The notes under the pieces were generated by a model. The model was not told the DNA's origin. It ran no database searches and was given only the letters and a program-made list of their open reading frames with translations. From Gammaproteobacteria bacterium (lineage in GTDB: Bacteria; Pseudomonadota; Gammaproteobacteria; Pseudomonadales; Pseudohongiellaceae), in NCBI GenBank assembly GCA_030654835.1, contig JAURWS010000030.1, forward strand, positions 124,001-188,000: a stretch of DNA of 64,000 nucleotides, given 5' to 3'. This document shows, piece by piece, positions 50,914-59,377 of this stretch; position 1 is the first letter of the stretch, and each line of letters begins with the position of its first letter. A program made the translations under genes and the position numbers.

Positions 50914-51942
50914 GTGTACATCATGGGCAGCAACGCGAACAGTGATAACGAACGTGCAACCTTCTTCCGTCTGGACCGTTGGGTTGTGCACCCGCAGCGT
51001 AATGAGCTCGTTTGTCTGGACAGTGGGAAGCGACACTCGCTTGAACCCCGATTGATGCGCTTGTTGTGCCTTTTGGCGACGGCCCCACAGAGAGTCTTCA
51101 GTCGCGATGAGTTGATGAGCCATCTCTGGCCACGGGTCATTGTTAATGAAAACTCTCTGACCCGCGCCGTCGCGGAACTGCGCAAGCAACTGAACCATGC
51201 GGGTATAACGGACAAGCTGATTCAAACTGTACCCAAGATCGGCTACCGTCTGGCAACAGAGTACCAGGTGCAGGATTACATAACGGAGTTGGAGAAATCA
51301 GATTCTTCGCATCAATGGACTCGGTCAGCCGTCTTGACTGCAATTCGCTCTAGTGTCATGTCGTTGACGGGTATGGCAACTGCGGTGCCTTTGGTTGTTG
51401 GCGCAATTATTGGCGTAATGCTGCAGATGCAGAGTCCATTTGAGCAGCAACACACGCCAACCAGATTTACCGCAGCCGACATCAACCTCAGCGGCCAAGC
51501 TGCCTTCAACGCATTGGTTACTGGACGGCAGGTGGGTGCACCCGAGCAGACCAACGTGAACGGTGAGGCTGGTGAATTTGCAGACGTAGGTTCTCTTGGT
51601 GCATTTCAACCAGTGGTGTCGCATGACGGTGATCTATTCGCCTATATCCACTACAACGAGCAGGGTTCAAGTCTGGTAGTTGGATCAACCCAACTGCCCG
51701 GCTCTACAATCACTGTGTTCACGACTCAGGACTCCATCTACAACCTGCAATGGTCGCCAGCCGACAGAGCATTGCTCTTCGCGCACACTCCTCGCTTGTC
51801 ATCGGCGTCGCTGGTACTAGCTGAGGACCAGGCCATGGTGGTTCTATTCGATCTGGAAAATTTCACAACCAGAATTATCGACAGACCTGCGGCAACAACC
51901 GAAAACCACGAAGACGCCGACCATCAACGCCACTCCAGCTGA
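50914..51942 (+). CDS. CadC/ToxR-like winged-helix membrane regulator, C-terminus possibly broken
   Basis: The N-terminal 110 residues form an OmpR-type winged helix (HSLEPRLMRLLCLLATAPQ; LWPRVIVNENSLTRAVAELRK; TVPKIGYRLATEYQ). A membrane segment follows (GMATAVPLVVGAIIGVMLQ, about 152-170), then a periplasmic domain with beta-propeller-like GAFQPVVSHDGDLFAYIHY. The frame stops at 51942 after a low-complexity tail. The +1 frame stays open to 52024 with TDFYLYFTQVLDQLAALS, so a frameshift near 51900 is likely. Divergent from the transporter. Confidence 0.8.
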   Translation: MYIMGSNANSDNERATFFRLDRWVVHPQRNELVCLDSGKRHSLEPRLMRLLCLLATAPQRVFSRDELMSHLWPRVIVNENSLTRAVAELRKQLNHAGITDKLIQTVPKIGYRLATEYQVQDYITELEKSDSSHQWTRSAVLTAIRSSVMSLTGMATAVPLVVGAIIGVMLQMQSPFEQQHTPTRFTAADINLSGQAAFNALVTGRQVGAPEQTNVNGEAGEFADVGSLGAFQPVVSHDGDLFAYIHYNEQGSSLVVGSTQLPGSTITVFTTQDSIYNLQWSPADRALLFAHTPRLSSASLVLAEDQAMVVLFDLENFTTRIIDRPAATTENHEDADHQRHSS

Positions 51943-52020
51943 CAGCACTGACTTCTATCTGTATTTCACCCAAGTGCTCGACCAGTTGGCTGCTCTCTCT
52001 CAAAAGGAACAGATGGGGTA

Positions 52021-52326
52021 TTAACCCCCCATCGCCATCTCCAAATAAGACAACCTCTCCACCCCATGCCATATCTCCTGCCGCGACTCGATAGCGGCCT
52101 GATCCATGGGGCCGGCGCGCATGCCCGGCACGTTTAGTCCGCCGATCATGGCACCGCCCAGTGTCGGTACCGGGTTGTGCGAGTCGTAGTCGAAGCGATC
52201 GCTCGCGGGCGTTTGGGTTTGTTGCGGCGGATGAGCTTGGGGGTGGGTTTGGGGTGCGCTCTTGTTCTGGTTTTTGAGTCGATTCAAGGGAAGGGCTGCG
52301 GCCCACACAACCGTGAGTTTCGGCAA
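52021..52326 (-). pseudogene. CocE/NonD-family fragment (copy 2)
   Basis: A 101-residue leftward frame whose middle (52076-52230) repeats copy 1 with about nine in ten bases the same: ASDRFDYDSHNPVPTLGG, IGGLNVPGMRAGPMDQAAIE. It stops matching after ESRQ and runs into unrelated sequence, so it is a shorter remnant. The two copies face the same way and flank the NmrA-transporter-regulator block. Confidence 0.85.
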
Positions 52327-52332
52327 GAACTA

Positions 52333-52356
52333 AAATCATGACTACACTTAATGCCA
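52333..52356 (+). repeat. 24-base direct repeat flanking brnTA, left copy
   Basis: AAATCATGACTACACTTAAT continues to GCCA. The right copy (52941-52964) differs at two bases and includes the end of brnA (AAA TCA TGA). The left copy therefore looks like a remnant of another brnA end. Confidence 0.7.
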
Positions 52357-52435
52357 GAAGTGCTGCAGATGCATAGACTGGTATTTTTAGCCGACAAAAG
52401 TATGGCGTTTTATATGGCTAAGGAGTAGGCTGCCC

Positions 52436-52726
52436 ATGACATCAAGTCACTTTGATTGGGACGAGGACAAGGATAGGGTCAACCAGGAAAAGCACCGTGT
52501 GCCCTTCCAGTTGGCTCAACGTGCCTTCTCTGATCCACAGCGCGTAATCGCAAAAGATGTCGAGCATAGTCAGAGCGAAGATCGCTTCTACTGCTTTGGC
52601 ATGGTCTATGGTGGTGTTCTTACGGTCCGGTTCACTTATCGAGACCAAATAATCCGCATCTTCGGCGCGGGCTACTGGCGCAAGGGCAAGGCTGTTTATG
52701 AAATCGAAAATCAAATACACAGATGA
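52436..52726 (+). CDS. brnT: BrnT family toxin
   Basis: BrnT is a RelE-like ribonuclease toxin. The 96-residue product has the family motif FDWDEDKDRVNQEKHRVPFQ, RAFSDP and RFTYRDQIIRIFGAGYWRKG. AAGGAG lies upstream. It overlaps brnA by 29 bases. Length and motif are normal and the gene looks intact. Confidence 0.93.
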   Translation: MTSSHFDWDEDKDRVNQEKHRVPFQLAQRAFSDPQRVIAKDVEHSQSEDRFYCFGMVYGGVLTVRFTYRDQIIRIFGAGYWRKGKAVYEIENQIHR

Positions 52727-52949
52727 GCCGATCGGCGAGATAGCGATAGTTCCCAACTTTCTGCCTTCACCAGAGGAGTTGGCTTTTCGAGAGGAGGGCG
52801 TAAAAGTCACTTTGGCGCTCAGCAAGAAAAGCGTGGAATTCTTCAAGACTGAGGCATCGAAACACCACACGCAGTATCAGCGAATGATACGCAGGCTGCT
52901 CGACAGTTATGTAGAAGCTCAGGAGAAGTCTGTGGCGAAGAAATCATGA
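52698..52949 (+). CDS. brnA: BrnA family antitoxin
   Basis: BrnA neutralises BrnT and represses the operon through its ribbon-helix-helix. The 83-residue product has VKVTLALSKKSVEFFKTEAS and YQRMIRRLLDSYVEAQ (about residues 38-75), the DNA-binding end of the family. It starts inside brnT and ends in the right-hand 24-base repeat. Confidence 0.92.
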   Translation: MKSKIKYTDEPIGEIAIVPNFLPSPEELAFREEGVKVTLALSKKSVEFFKTEASKHHTQYQRMIRRLLDSYVEAQEKSVAKKS

Positions 52950-52964
52950 TTACACTTAGTGCCA
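52941..52964 (+). repeat. 24-base direct repeat flanking brnTA, right copy
   Basis: AAATCATGATTACACTTAGT continues to GCCA and contains the brnA stop codon. It matches the left copy at 22 of 24 positions. Confidence 0.7.
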
Positions 52965-53016
52965 CAAAGGCACGCGCGATGACCGAAAATCAGTACAGAT
53001 TTAATGAAAACAAATT

Positions 53017-53469
53017 ATGACTGTTGATTCGCTAAAAGTGCGTGGCCAATGCCGCTGTGGCAAAACGCAATTTGAAATGACGTCCACGCCGTTGATCACG
53101 ATGGCGTGTCATTGCACTGGATGCCAGAAAATGACGTCCAGTGCTTTCAGCCTGAGCTCGCTGTTCCCAAGCGCCAGCTTCGCCATCACATCGGGAGACC
53201 CCGTTATCGGTGGTCTGCACGGCAGCACACGCCATTATTTCTGCGACCACTGTATGAGTTGGCTATTCACACGCCCGGAAGGGATGGATGACTTCGTCAA
53301 TGTGCGCTCAACCCTGCTGGAAGATTCTCAACACTACAAACCGTTTATTGAAACTTATTTGGATGAAAAGCTTGCGTGGGCTGTGACAGGAGCAGTACAC
53401 AGTTTCAACAAGTTCCCTCCGCAGGAAACCTTCCCGAAATTGCTTCAGGAGTTTGCTGAGCAACAGTAG
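53017..53469 (+). CDS. GFA family protein (glutathione-dependent formaldehyde-activating type, zinc-binding)
   Basis: The 150-residue product has the GFA cysteine pattern: [26 protein letters not shown] and [10 protein letters not shown], giving the zinc ligands of the Mss4-like fold. The family is common and most members have no proven substrate. It stands alone between the brnTA locus and the GNAT remnant. Confidence 0.9.
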   Translation: MTVDSLKVRGQCRCGKTQFEMTSTPLITMACHCTGCQKMTSSAFSLSSLFPSASFAITSGDPVIGGLHGSTRHYFCDHCMSWLFTRPEGMDDFVNVRSTLLEDSQHYKPFIETYLDEKLAWAVTGAVHSFNKFPPQETFPKLLQEFAEQQ

Positions 53470-53511
53470 GGTTAATGTTAAATGGGGCAAGTGCCTCTGC
53501 CGAGTTCTGTC

Positions 53512-53912
53512 ATGCAACCAACACTGCGCTCATCGCGTCTGATTCTCCGTCCGTATACTCTCGACGACGCTGCTCAAGTTCAACGCCTCGCGAAGGCTAT
53601 TGCACGGAAGCAGTCCGCTGCCTCATCAATTTCGCGATCGAGCAATTGGGGATGACCAGAATTGTGGCCCGATGCCTTGCCAGAAATCCGGTGTCTGCGC
53701 GAGTCATGGAGAAGGCCGACCTCACGCTGGAGGGCTGTCAGCACCGGCACGTTTTGAAGAATGGGGTTTATGAAGACATATTGCTTTTGGGTTGGTCCTG
53801 CCTGGGCGGGGCGCGACCTGAATGCGCTACCGGACTCCCCCGCTCCCTCGTCGCTCTTATCCCTTCACAAAAACACTCGGAGACACCGCAAAGCGTTGCG
53901 CCAGTTCTTTGA
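53512..53912 (+). pseudogene. GNAT acetyltransferase (RimJ/RimL type), internal deletion
   Basis: An ATG at 53512 opens MQPTLRSSRLILRPYTLDDA, a typical N-terminus of this family. The frame is soon lost, and the C-terminal half appears in another frame as GYCTEAVRCLINFAIEQLGM, then RNPVSARVMEKADL. About 60 residues including part of the acetyl-CoA site are missing between them. The tail after GVYEDILLLGW is not family-like and overlaps higA. It is not functional as a full enzyme. Confidence 0.75.
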
Positions 53913-54264
53913 TCTGACGAACATTCAGCGCACGTTTGCCAGACAGAATTTCCGACACCACGCCCTGGCTCCCCACCTCCGGCAAGTCCGACTGCCCCAG
54001 AGCATGTTGCGTCATGAGAAAGCGCAGAACCTCGGCGGGTGAAGTGTGAGGCACGCGCCACTTCTCTTCGTAGTCACTGATCAGCTCCCCGAGAGTCGCC
54101 AGCAGGTCCGCGAGAGGATGATCTTCGTCGGCAACCCCTGCATCCAGTAAGGAGTTCATCGCGACGACAGCCCGACCATAATCTGCTTCGTTACGAATCG
54201 AGCGCAGGGGTACCTGTGCACACAGCGCCGAGTAATGATCAATGAGATCTTTGAGAACTAGCAT
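53857..54264 (-). CDS. higA: HigA-type antitoxin
   Basis: The 135-residue product (ATG at 54264) has an N-terminal helical region that contacts the toxin and a C-terminal helix-turn-helix (VLRFLMTQHALGQSDLPEVG; GVVSEILSGKRALNVRQIKEL, in parts). This is the arrangement of HigA proteins that pair with HigB_toxin-type HigB. It overlaps higB by 26 bases. Confidence 0.9.
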   Translation of the reverse strand: MLVLKDLIDHYSALCAQVPLRSIRNEADYGRAVVAMNSLLDAGVADEDHPLADLLATLGELISDYEEKWRVPHTSPAEVLRFLMTQHALGQSDLPEVGSQGVVSEILSGKRALNVRQIKELAQRFAVSPSVFVKG

Positions 54265-54547
54265 CGTTGGGCCTCCAGTGGTCGTACTGCGAATGTGTGA
54301 ACACATGCCGCACGTAGAGTTTTTGCTGATTGAAATGGATTGCGGCAATTACACGGTACTTGTTTCCACCGATATTGAAAACGTAAAAATTCTTGACTCG
54401 ATCCACCGAGTTGAACGCCGCGCGCAAATCGGCAAACGAGCAGAATGCGGTGCATTCAATTAACCGACGCCACGCCTGCAACGGCAGGTGAGCATCGGGA
54501 TTTGCAGACGCGAAATCCAACAACATCCTGTTGCTGATCAAGTGCAT
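54239..54547 (-). CDS. higB: HigB-type mRNA interferase toxin
   Basis: The 102-residue product matches the HigB_toxin family (PF09907): WRRLIECTAFCSFADLRAAF, NFYVFNIGGNKYRVIAAIHF and QKLYVRHVFTHSQYDHW near the end. It cleaves mRNA in the translating ribosome by family. It is first in the operon, 18 bases after a long perfect palindrome that overlaps a promoter. Confidence 0.93.
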   Translation of the reverse strand: MHLISNRMLLDFASANPDAHLPLQAWRRLIECTAFCSFADLRAAFNSVDRVKNFYVFNIGGNKYRVIAAIHFNQQKLYVRHVFTHSQYDHWRPNDASSQRSH

Positions 54548-54565
54548 GTAATTCTTCTTTAGGCG

Positions 54566-54596
54566 GCCAGATATCTCATTATGAGATATCTGGCAA
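54566..54596 (-). promoter_or_regulatory. higBA promoter and 14-base-arm operator
   Basis: GCCAGATATCTCAT and its exact inverse flank a single T (54566-54594). On the - strand, TTGCCA (54591-54596), a 17-base spacer and TATCTG (54568-54573) form a plausible promoter, so the palindrome covers the whole region from -35 to -10. It is the expected site for HigA-mediated repression. Confidence 0.75.
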
Positions 54597-55041
54597 GCTT
54601 CCTTGTTTGCTTAAGCAACAGTATAGATGGCAATCGAGGGAGCGACTTTCTCGGGCTCTGAATACCCATTAAGAGCGTTGTACGAGCAGAGCGTAATCAG
54701 ACTGCGAGAGACTGATAGCTGAGTGAAAATGCGATCATTCACGAATGATCCGTATCCCGTGCCGAGTGATGCACTTCCTGCCGCGCCATCACCCCATGCG
54801 CATCGATGATGACTGAACCCTTGCTGTCAGGCACATACAAAGCAGGTGCGAAGATCTCAAACACAGCCTATTATTGAATCGTTGTTATTCGCGCCACCAC
54901 TGGACGGTGAGACCGGTTACCCGCGAAGCTAATTCGGTGGAACAGACCTTCATCGTGGATGTAAGTCGTACAATTAGCCCGACCTTCCCGGAGTATTAAA
55001 TACACTACGCCAGAGCTGCCAAGGCGAACAAGAGCCCACCC
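54597..55041. other. Intergenic region with short inverted repeat
   Basis: No gene is supported. It holds an 8-base perfect inverted repeat GATCATTC-AC-GAATGATC (54733-54750). A leftward open frame without a clear start (about 54740-54866, FEIFAPALYVPDSKGSVI) could be a remnant of a lost gene, though I do not recognise it. Confidence 0.5.
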
Positions 55042-56214
55042 ATGCAAAGACGCCAATTCCTCAAACATTCAGCAGCACTGCTCGCCGCAATTCCGGTCAG
55101 CTCGGCGCTGTCATCTGAAAACACTGCCGCGACACTTGGCACAGGCAGCGCGCAATTTTCGCCGATCATCGCGAGCGCGGACCGGATTATCGAGATGAAT
55201 GTCTGCACGCGGCCGTTTCGTGCCCAAGGGCCGCGCATTGAGACCGAGCGGATGCGCCGCAAAACGGTGGTGCACAATTACGGCCACGGGGGCAGTGGCT
55301 GGTCATTGTCCTGGGGTAGCGGATTGTTGGCAGTGGAGATGGCGAAGACAACCGGTCAGCAGCAGATTGCTATCGTCGGCTGCGGGGCCATAGGGCTGAC
55401 GACAGCGCTGGTTGCGCAGCAGGCCGGGCTGAAAGTAAGCATCTATGCGAAGGAGCGATTTCCGTTCGTGCGTTCCTACTTCGCAACCGGAGCCTGGACA
55501 CCGGCTTCGCGCATTTGCAGCAGTGAGCATGCGTCAGACTTTGCTGAGCGCTGGGAGTCGATGGCGCGCTACTCCCATCGCCGCTTTCAGTCCTTGCTTG
55601 GTGTGGCAGGTGATCCTGTTGAGTGGCGCGACATGTACAATTTGTCCAATGCGTCGATCACTTCGAATGAGATGCGTGGTGGGAGAGGGGAGCCGAGATA
55701 TCCGGATTTCGAAAAAGAATTGATAAAGGATATTACGCCGCAAGCGGTAGAGCTCAGCAATCAGCCACATCCATTTCCTGTCCGCTATGTCACTCGCGCA
55801 CCCTCTTTGATTTTCAATATTGCCGCTTACTCGCGTTTGCTGATGGATGAGTTTCTCGCTGCGGGAGGTATCATCGAAAACTTCGAACTGAAGGATCGCA
55901 GCGACTTTTCCGCTCTTGACGAGCGCACTATCATCAACTGCACCGGCTATGGCGCACGGGAATTGCTCGCTGATGACACGATCGTACCGGTCCGGGGACA
56001 GACCGCGAAGTTGATTCCGCAGCCGGAAGTACACTACGGTTTCCACTACGCCGAGCGGGGAATATCTGTGTACCCAAGACGTGATGGCTTGCTGGTGCAG
56101 GCGGGTGCCGGTGGAGATTTTGACAATGCGCGCGAGAACCTCAATCCAGAGGAATCAATCAGGGCGGTGGAAAGAGTGGCGGCAGTTGTCGAAGGGATGA
56201 GATCGAAAGTTTGA
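55042..56214 (+). CDS. FAD-dependent D-amino-acid-oxidase-like oxidoreductase with Tat-like signal
   Basis: The 390-residue product starts MQRRQFLKHSAALLAAIP, a twin-arginine-like signal, so it may be exported folded with its cofactor. The FAD-binding fingerprint QIAIVGCGAIGLTTALVAQQ lies near residue 107, and the C-terminal DAO domain has YPRRDGLLVQAGAGGDF. It resembles D-amino acid oxidases (DAO). The substrate is unknown. LD-carboxypeptidase follows after 59 bases, which hints at cell-wall peptide turnover, but this is inference. Confidence 0.85.
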   Translation: MQRRQFLKHSAALLAAIPVSSALSSENTAATLGTGSAQFSPIIASADRIIEMNVCTRPFRAQGPRIETERMRRKTVVHNYGHGGSGWSLSWGSGLLAVEMAKTTGQQQIAIVGCGAIGLTTALVAQQAGLKVSIYAKERFPFVRSYFATGAWTPASRICSSEHASDFAERWESMARYSHRRFQSLLGVAGDPVEWRDMYNLSNASITSNEMRGGRGEPRYPDFEKELIKDITPQAVELSNQPHPFPVRYVTRAPSLIFNIAAYSRLLMDEFLAAGGIIENFELKDRSDFSALDERTIINCTGYGARELLADDTIVPVRGQTAKLIPQPEVHYGFHYAERGISVYPRRDGLLVQAGAGGDFDNARENLNPEESIRAVERVAAVVEGMRSKV

Positions 56215-56273
56215 CCGCAGAACAACAATCAAAGTCAGAATAAAATACGACAAAACCTTTAAGTGATACTCAG

Positions 56274-57311
56274 ATGATACGACTCCCAGCACCACTGCGC
56301 CCAGGCGATCTGATTGCAATTACAGCGCCATCTTCAGGCGTAACCGGCAACATGCATGCGCGACTCGACTTGGTGCTCGACACTCTTCGCCATCTCGGCT
56401 ACCGAGTGGTCGAGGGGCAGTGTCTGAGAAGTGAGCACAAGAATGCGAGCGCTCCCTGCCTCGATCGGGCTCACGAACTCTCTCGATTTTTGAACGATCC
56501 GGAAGTCGCCGCGATATTCCCGCCTTGGGGTGGTGAACTCGCCAGCGAGATACTCGATCACATTGACTTCGTGAAGCTGAGGTCGGTTCCTCCGAAGTGG
56601 CTTCTTGGTTTCTCTGACATCAGCACAATCCTACTTCCTTTGACGCTGATCTCCGGCTGGGCCACCGCTCACGGTTCGAACATGATGGACCTTGCACCAA
56701 CGCAGACGGACCCCCTGACAACTGCGGTTCTGTCGGTACTCGGCAGCGATTTCAGTTCGCCTGTACTTCAGAGGTCAACGACCCTGTATCAGAAGCAGTG
56801 GATCGATTTCGCTGTTCAGTTTGATGCGCCGCTCAATCTGACTGAGAAGACAGAATGGAAACGTCTGGACGGATCGCGGGCGCCACTCGAGGTTGAAGGC
56901 CTGCTCATTGGCGGTTGCCTGGATACCATTGCGTGGTTGGCAGGCTCAGCGTATGGCGACATACCTGCCTTCGTTGATCGCGCGGGAAAGCACGGTGCTA
57001 TCCTCTATCTTGAGAATGCTGATTTGGCACCGCCTGAGGTTGTCCGCGCGCTGTTGTCGTTGCGGCGCCAAAGGTGGTTCGAAGGAATCGCTGGCCTGAT
57101 GCTTGGACGAAGTGCTGCGCCCGAGTCGGACTCGCCATCGAGTCTCAGCTATGTGGAGGCTTTGCAATCGGTGCTCGGCGATTTACCTTGCCCGGTGCTC
57201 TACGATGTCGACATCGGTCACCAACCCCCGCAGTTCACTTTGATCAACGGCTTGCTGGCGAAGATCAAATACAAGGACGGTGCAGGTAGTATCACTCAAG
57301 TGGCCGTTTGA
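56274..57311 (+). CDS. LD-carboxypeptidase family protein (peptidase S66)
   Basis: S66 enzymes cut the L,D bond in muropeptides, or in MccF-like members hydrolyse antibiotic conjugates. The 345-residue product has IFPPWGGE, the serine nucleophile in LLGFSDIST near residue 115, GLLIGGCLDTIAWLAGS and a late DIGHQPPQF with the catalytic His. Length is nearer MccF-like proteins than to E. coli LdcA (304). It is coupled to the DAO-like gene. Confidence 0.9.
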   Translation: MIRLPAPLRPGDLIAITAPSSGVTGNMHARLDLVLDTLRHLGYRVVEGQCLRSEHKNASAPCLDRAHELSRFLNDPEVAAIFPPWGGELASEILDHIDFVKLRSVPPKWLLGFSDISTILLPLTLISGWATAHGSNMMDLAPTQTDPLTTAVLSVLGSDFSSPVLQRSTTLYQKQWIDFAVQFDAPLNLTEKTEWKRLDGSRAPLEVEGLLIGGCLDTIAWLAGSAYGDIPAFVDRAGKHGAILYLENADLAPPEVVRALLSLRRQRWFEGIAGLMLGRSAAPESDSPSSLSYVEALQSVLGDLPCPVLYDVDIGHQPPQFTLINGLLAKIKYKDGAGSITQVAV

Positions 57312-57361
57312 CGGCGTTGAAATGGCACTCGTTCTTGGCATTAAAAATCACGGAGCATCGA

Positions 57362-57772
57362 ATGAGCTACGAAATCAGAGCCGAAGTTCCCACAGTTCGG
57401 AATTATATAGATATTCGCATTCGCTCCGGTCTATCCCGAAAATCGGAAGAGGCCGCCGCTCGAGGTCTGCCAAACTCGATCTACAGCGTGGTGGCCTATC
57501 ACTCCGATCAGCCAGTCGGGCTTGGGCGCATAGTGGGTGATGGAGGATGCTTCTATGAAGTGACGGACATCTGCGTCCTGCCAGAGCACCAGAAGAAAGG
57601 TGTAGGCGTCATGATCATGCAGGCGCTCATGACGTACCTTCATGCGAATGCGCCGAGCACCGCTTACGTCACATTGATGGCCGATCACGGCACGCCATAT
57701 TTCTATACAAAATTTGGTTTCCAGTTCAATGAAATGCCGAAGTCATCAGGAATGCATTTGCGGATCAAGTAG
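57362..57772 (+). CDS. GNAT family N-acetyltransferase
   Basis: The 136-residue product has the GNAT core: LGRIVGDGGCFYEVTDICVL, then QKKGVGVMIMQALMTYL for acetyl-CoA and FYTKFGFQ near the C-terminus. The substrate is unknown. The ATG at 57362 has GGAG, so I start there and not at 57308. It follows the LD-carboxypeptidase. Confidence 0.92.
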   Translation: MSYEIRAEVPTVRNYIDIRIRSGLSRKSEEAAARGLPNSIYSVVAYHSDQPVGLGRIVGDGGCFYEVTDICVLPEHQKKGVGVMIMQALMTYLHANAPSTAYVTLMADHGTPYFYTKFGFQFNEMPKSSGMHLRIK

Positions 57773-57826
57773 AGCGCAAGCGATTCGAACAAAATTGGTT
57801 AAGGTTCTGAGAAAAGTAGGGGGCTA

Positions 57827-58621
57827 ATGTCAATCACGAAGTCACAAGCACACCTTGTAAGAATTGGCATCGCCCAACTCCAGAACACCTCAAACTGGGA
57901 TCGCAACTTCCGCAAAGCCATCGCGACGATAAACCATTTCGCAAGGAACAAGGTAGATCTGGTCTGCTTTCAAGAAGCGTTTCTCAGCGGCTACTTCGCC
58001 AGTGTCATCGAGAAAGACTACGCGCCGATGCAAGACTATCTAGACAGAATCAGAGCACACGCGTACAAGAAAGACATTTGCGTGATGATGCCTTCACTAT
58101 CAAAGCGCAACGACAAACTCTACAACTCGATCTTCGTCTACAGCAGCGACAAGGGAGATTCCATACTTCACAAGAAAGGACTGACTGAGGCCGAAGCAAC
58201 TGTCATGAAACCGGGCGGTGGCCCCAGAACATTCCAAGTCAATGGTTACAAGTTCGGCGTCATCATCTGCCGCGAGATCAACGACAAACACTATAGCTAC
58301 CTCAACAAGAATCAAATGCCCGATATGTTATTGTGGCCAGCAGTATGGGGAATGTTCTACCACAGTTCCTGGACAACTCTGGATCCGGAGAATCCGAAAT
58401 GGAACAAGGCTTTTGCAAAAGTTGCCAAGTACAAAATTCCAATGGCGCTGATCAATCTGTCTCATCAATACAGAGAGAAGACTGGCGAATTAAAGAAGCT
58501 CGGAAAGTCATACTGCGTGTCGGCGGAAAACAAGGTTGTAGCAGTTGGAGCTTATGGGAAGCCAGATAGAATTGTCTTGCAGCTGCAGGGTAAGAAGTTG
58601 ACGAAGATTGGAAATATTTAG
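57827..58621 (+). CDS. Carbon-nitrogen hydrolase family protein (nitrilase superfamily)
   Basis: The 264-residue product shows the Glu-Lys-Cys triad: CFQEAFLSGYF, LHKKGLTEAE and FGVIICREIND. This is the pattern of amidases and nitrilases of this superfamily. It starts 54 bases after the GNAT gene. The substrate cannot be read from the sequence. Confidence 0.9.
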   Translation: MSITKSQAHLVRIGIAQLQNTSNWDRNFRKAIATINHFARNKVDLVCFQEAFLSGYFASVIEKDYAPMQDYLDRIRAHAYKKDICVMMPSLSKRNDKLYNSIFVYSSDKGDSILHKKGLTEAEATVMKPGGGPRTFQVNGYKFGVIICREINDKHYSYLNKNQMPDMLLWPAVWGMFYHSSWTTLDPENPKWNKAFAKVAKYKIPMALINLSHQYREKTGELKKLGKSYCVSAENKVVAVGAYGKPDRIVLQLQGKKLTKIGNI

Positions 58622-58631
58622 TCAGTGAACG

Positions 58632-59235
58632 ATGGTGCAATACCCAATGAGACTATCCCATTTCCTGATTACTTGCCTTCTCCTTTGGCCTTCAGCGACT
58701 TACTCGGCTGAACCTATCAATGATCAGGATCGCATAGCCAGGATTCAAAATTTATTTGCGGCTTCCCAGAATATATCTTTGGGCCGGGCGCAACTGCTGG
58801 ACCTTTGCATTGGCTTGGATGGAGTGCGCTAGTGTGAAGGGTATATCTCAGCGCTTCTCACCGTATACCAGATTCCACGGAATCTGTTTGCCCAGAACTG
58901 ACATGGCGCCTTTCATGAACGGTCAGGTTTGGGAGTTGACCAGTAGCTGGCTATACGGGCAGCCGGAGGCTTCGCGCTTCACTTTCTTTCAGGCGGTTAC
59001 TACCGCTCTCGCCGAACAGGACAGGTGTCCGATGAACGCCATGCTCCCGTACGAAGGCCGCGAACTCATTCCCTTATCTGACTTCGAACTTGATCAGATG
59101 CGGAACGAACGAGCATTTCTGCCCTTGGAAGAAGTGATTCCCACTTATCCGTCCGTTGCCGAGCGTGATGGGATTGAGGGCTGGTCTCAGGTGAATGTAC
59201 AGTATGTGTTTCGGTTTAATCTGGAGCAGAAGTAG
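58632..59235 (+). pseudogene. Rap1a/Tai-like protein with TonB-like C-terminus, broken
   Basis: The first frame gives a signal peptide (MRLSHFLITCLLLWPSATYS) and NISLGRAQLLDLCIGLDGVR, then a stop. The same frame continues as CEGYISALLTVYQIPR before a +1 shift to GICLPRTDMAPFMNGQVWEL, which is the Rap1a/Tai-type core. The tail contains IPTYPSVAERDGIEGWSQVN, like the start of a TonB C-terminal domain. With one stop and one frameshift it looks dead. The Rap1a label is moderate. Confidence 0.6.
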
Positions 59236-59377
59236 CAGTGGTGCCCCAAGAGATTTATGTGACGGCCTGTACCTAATTGGCCAATATTGATAATCGAGGC
59301 TATAGTACTTACAGCACCGTCGTGCGAGTGCCACTTGGAAGAGGCAGATATCGTAAATGGTTGTGGGGGCCAGACAT

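Noticed and set aside
54738-54866. A leftward frame with FEIFAPALYVPDSKGSVIID-like sequence
   Set aside because: No clear start, ribosome site or known family. It may be a remnant, so it is mentioned only in the intergenic entry.
54871-55068. 65-residue leftward frame
   Set aside because: It begins inside the DAO-like gene and has no ribosome site or recognised motif.
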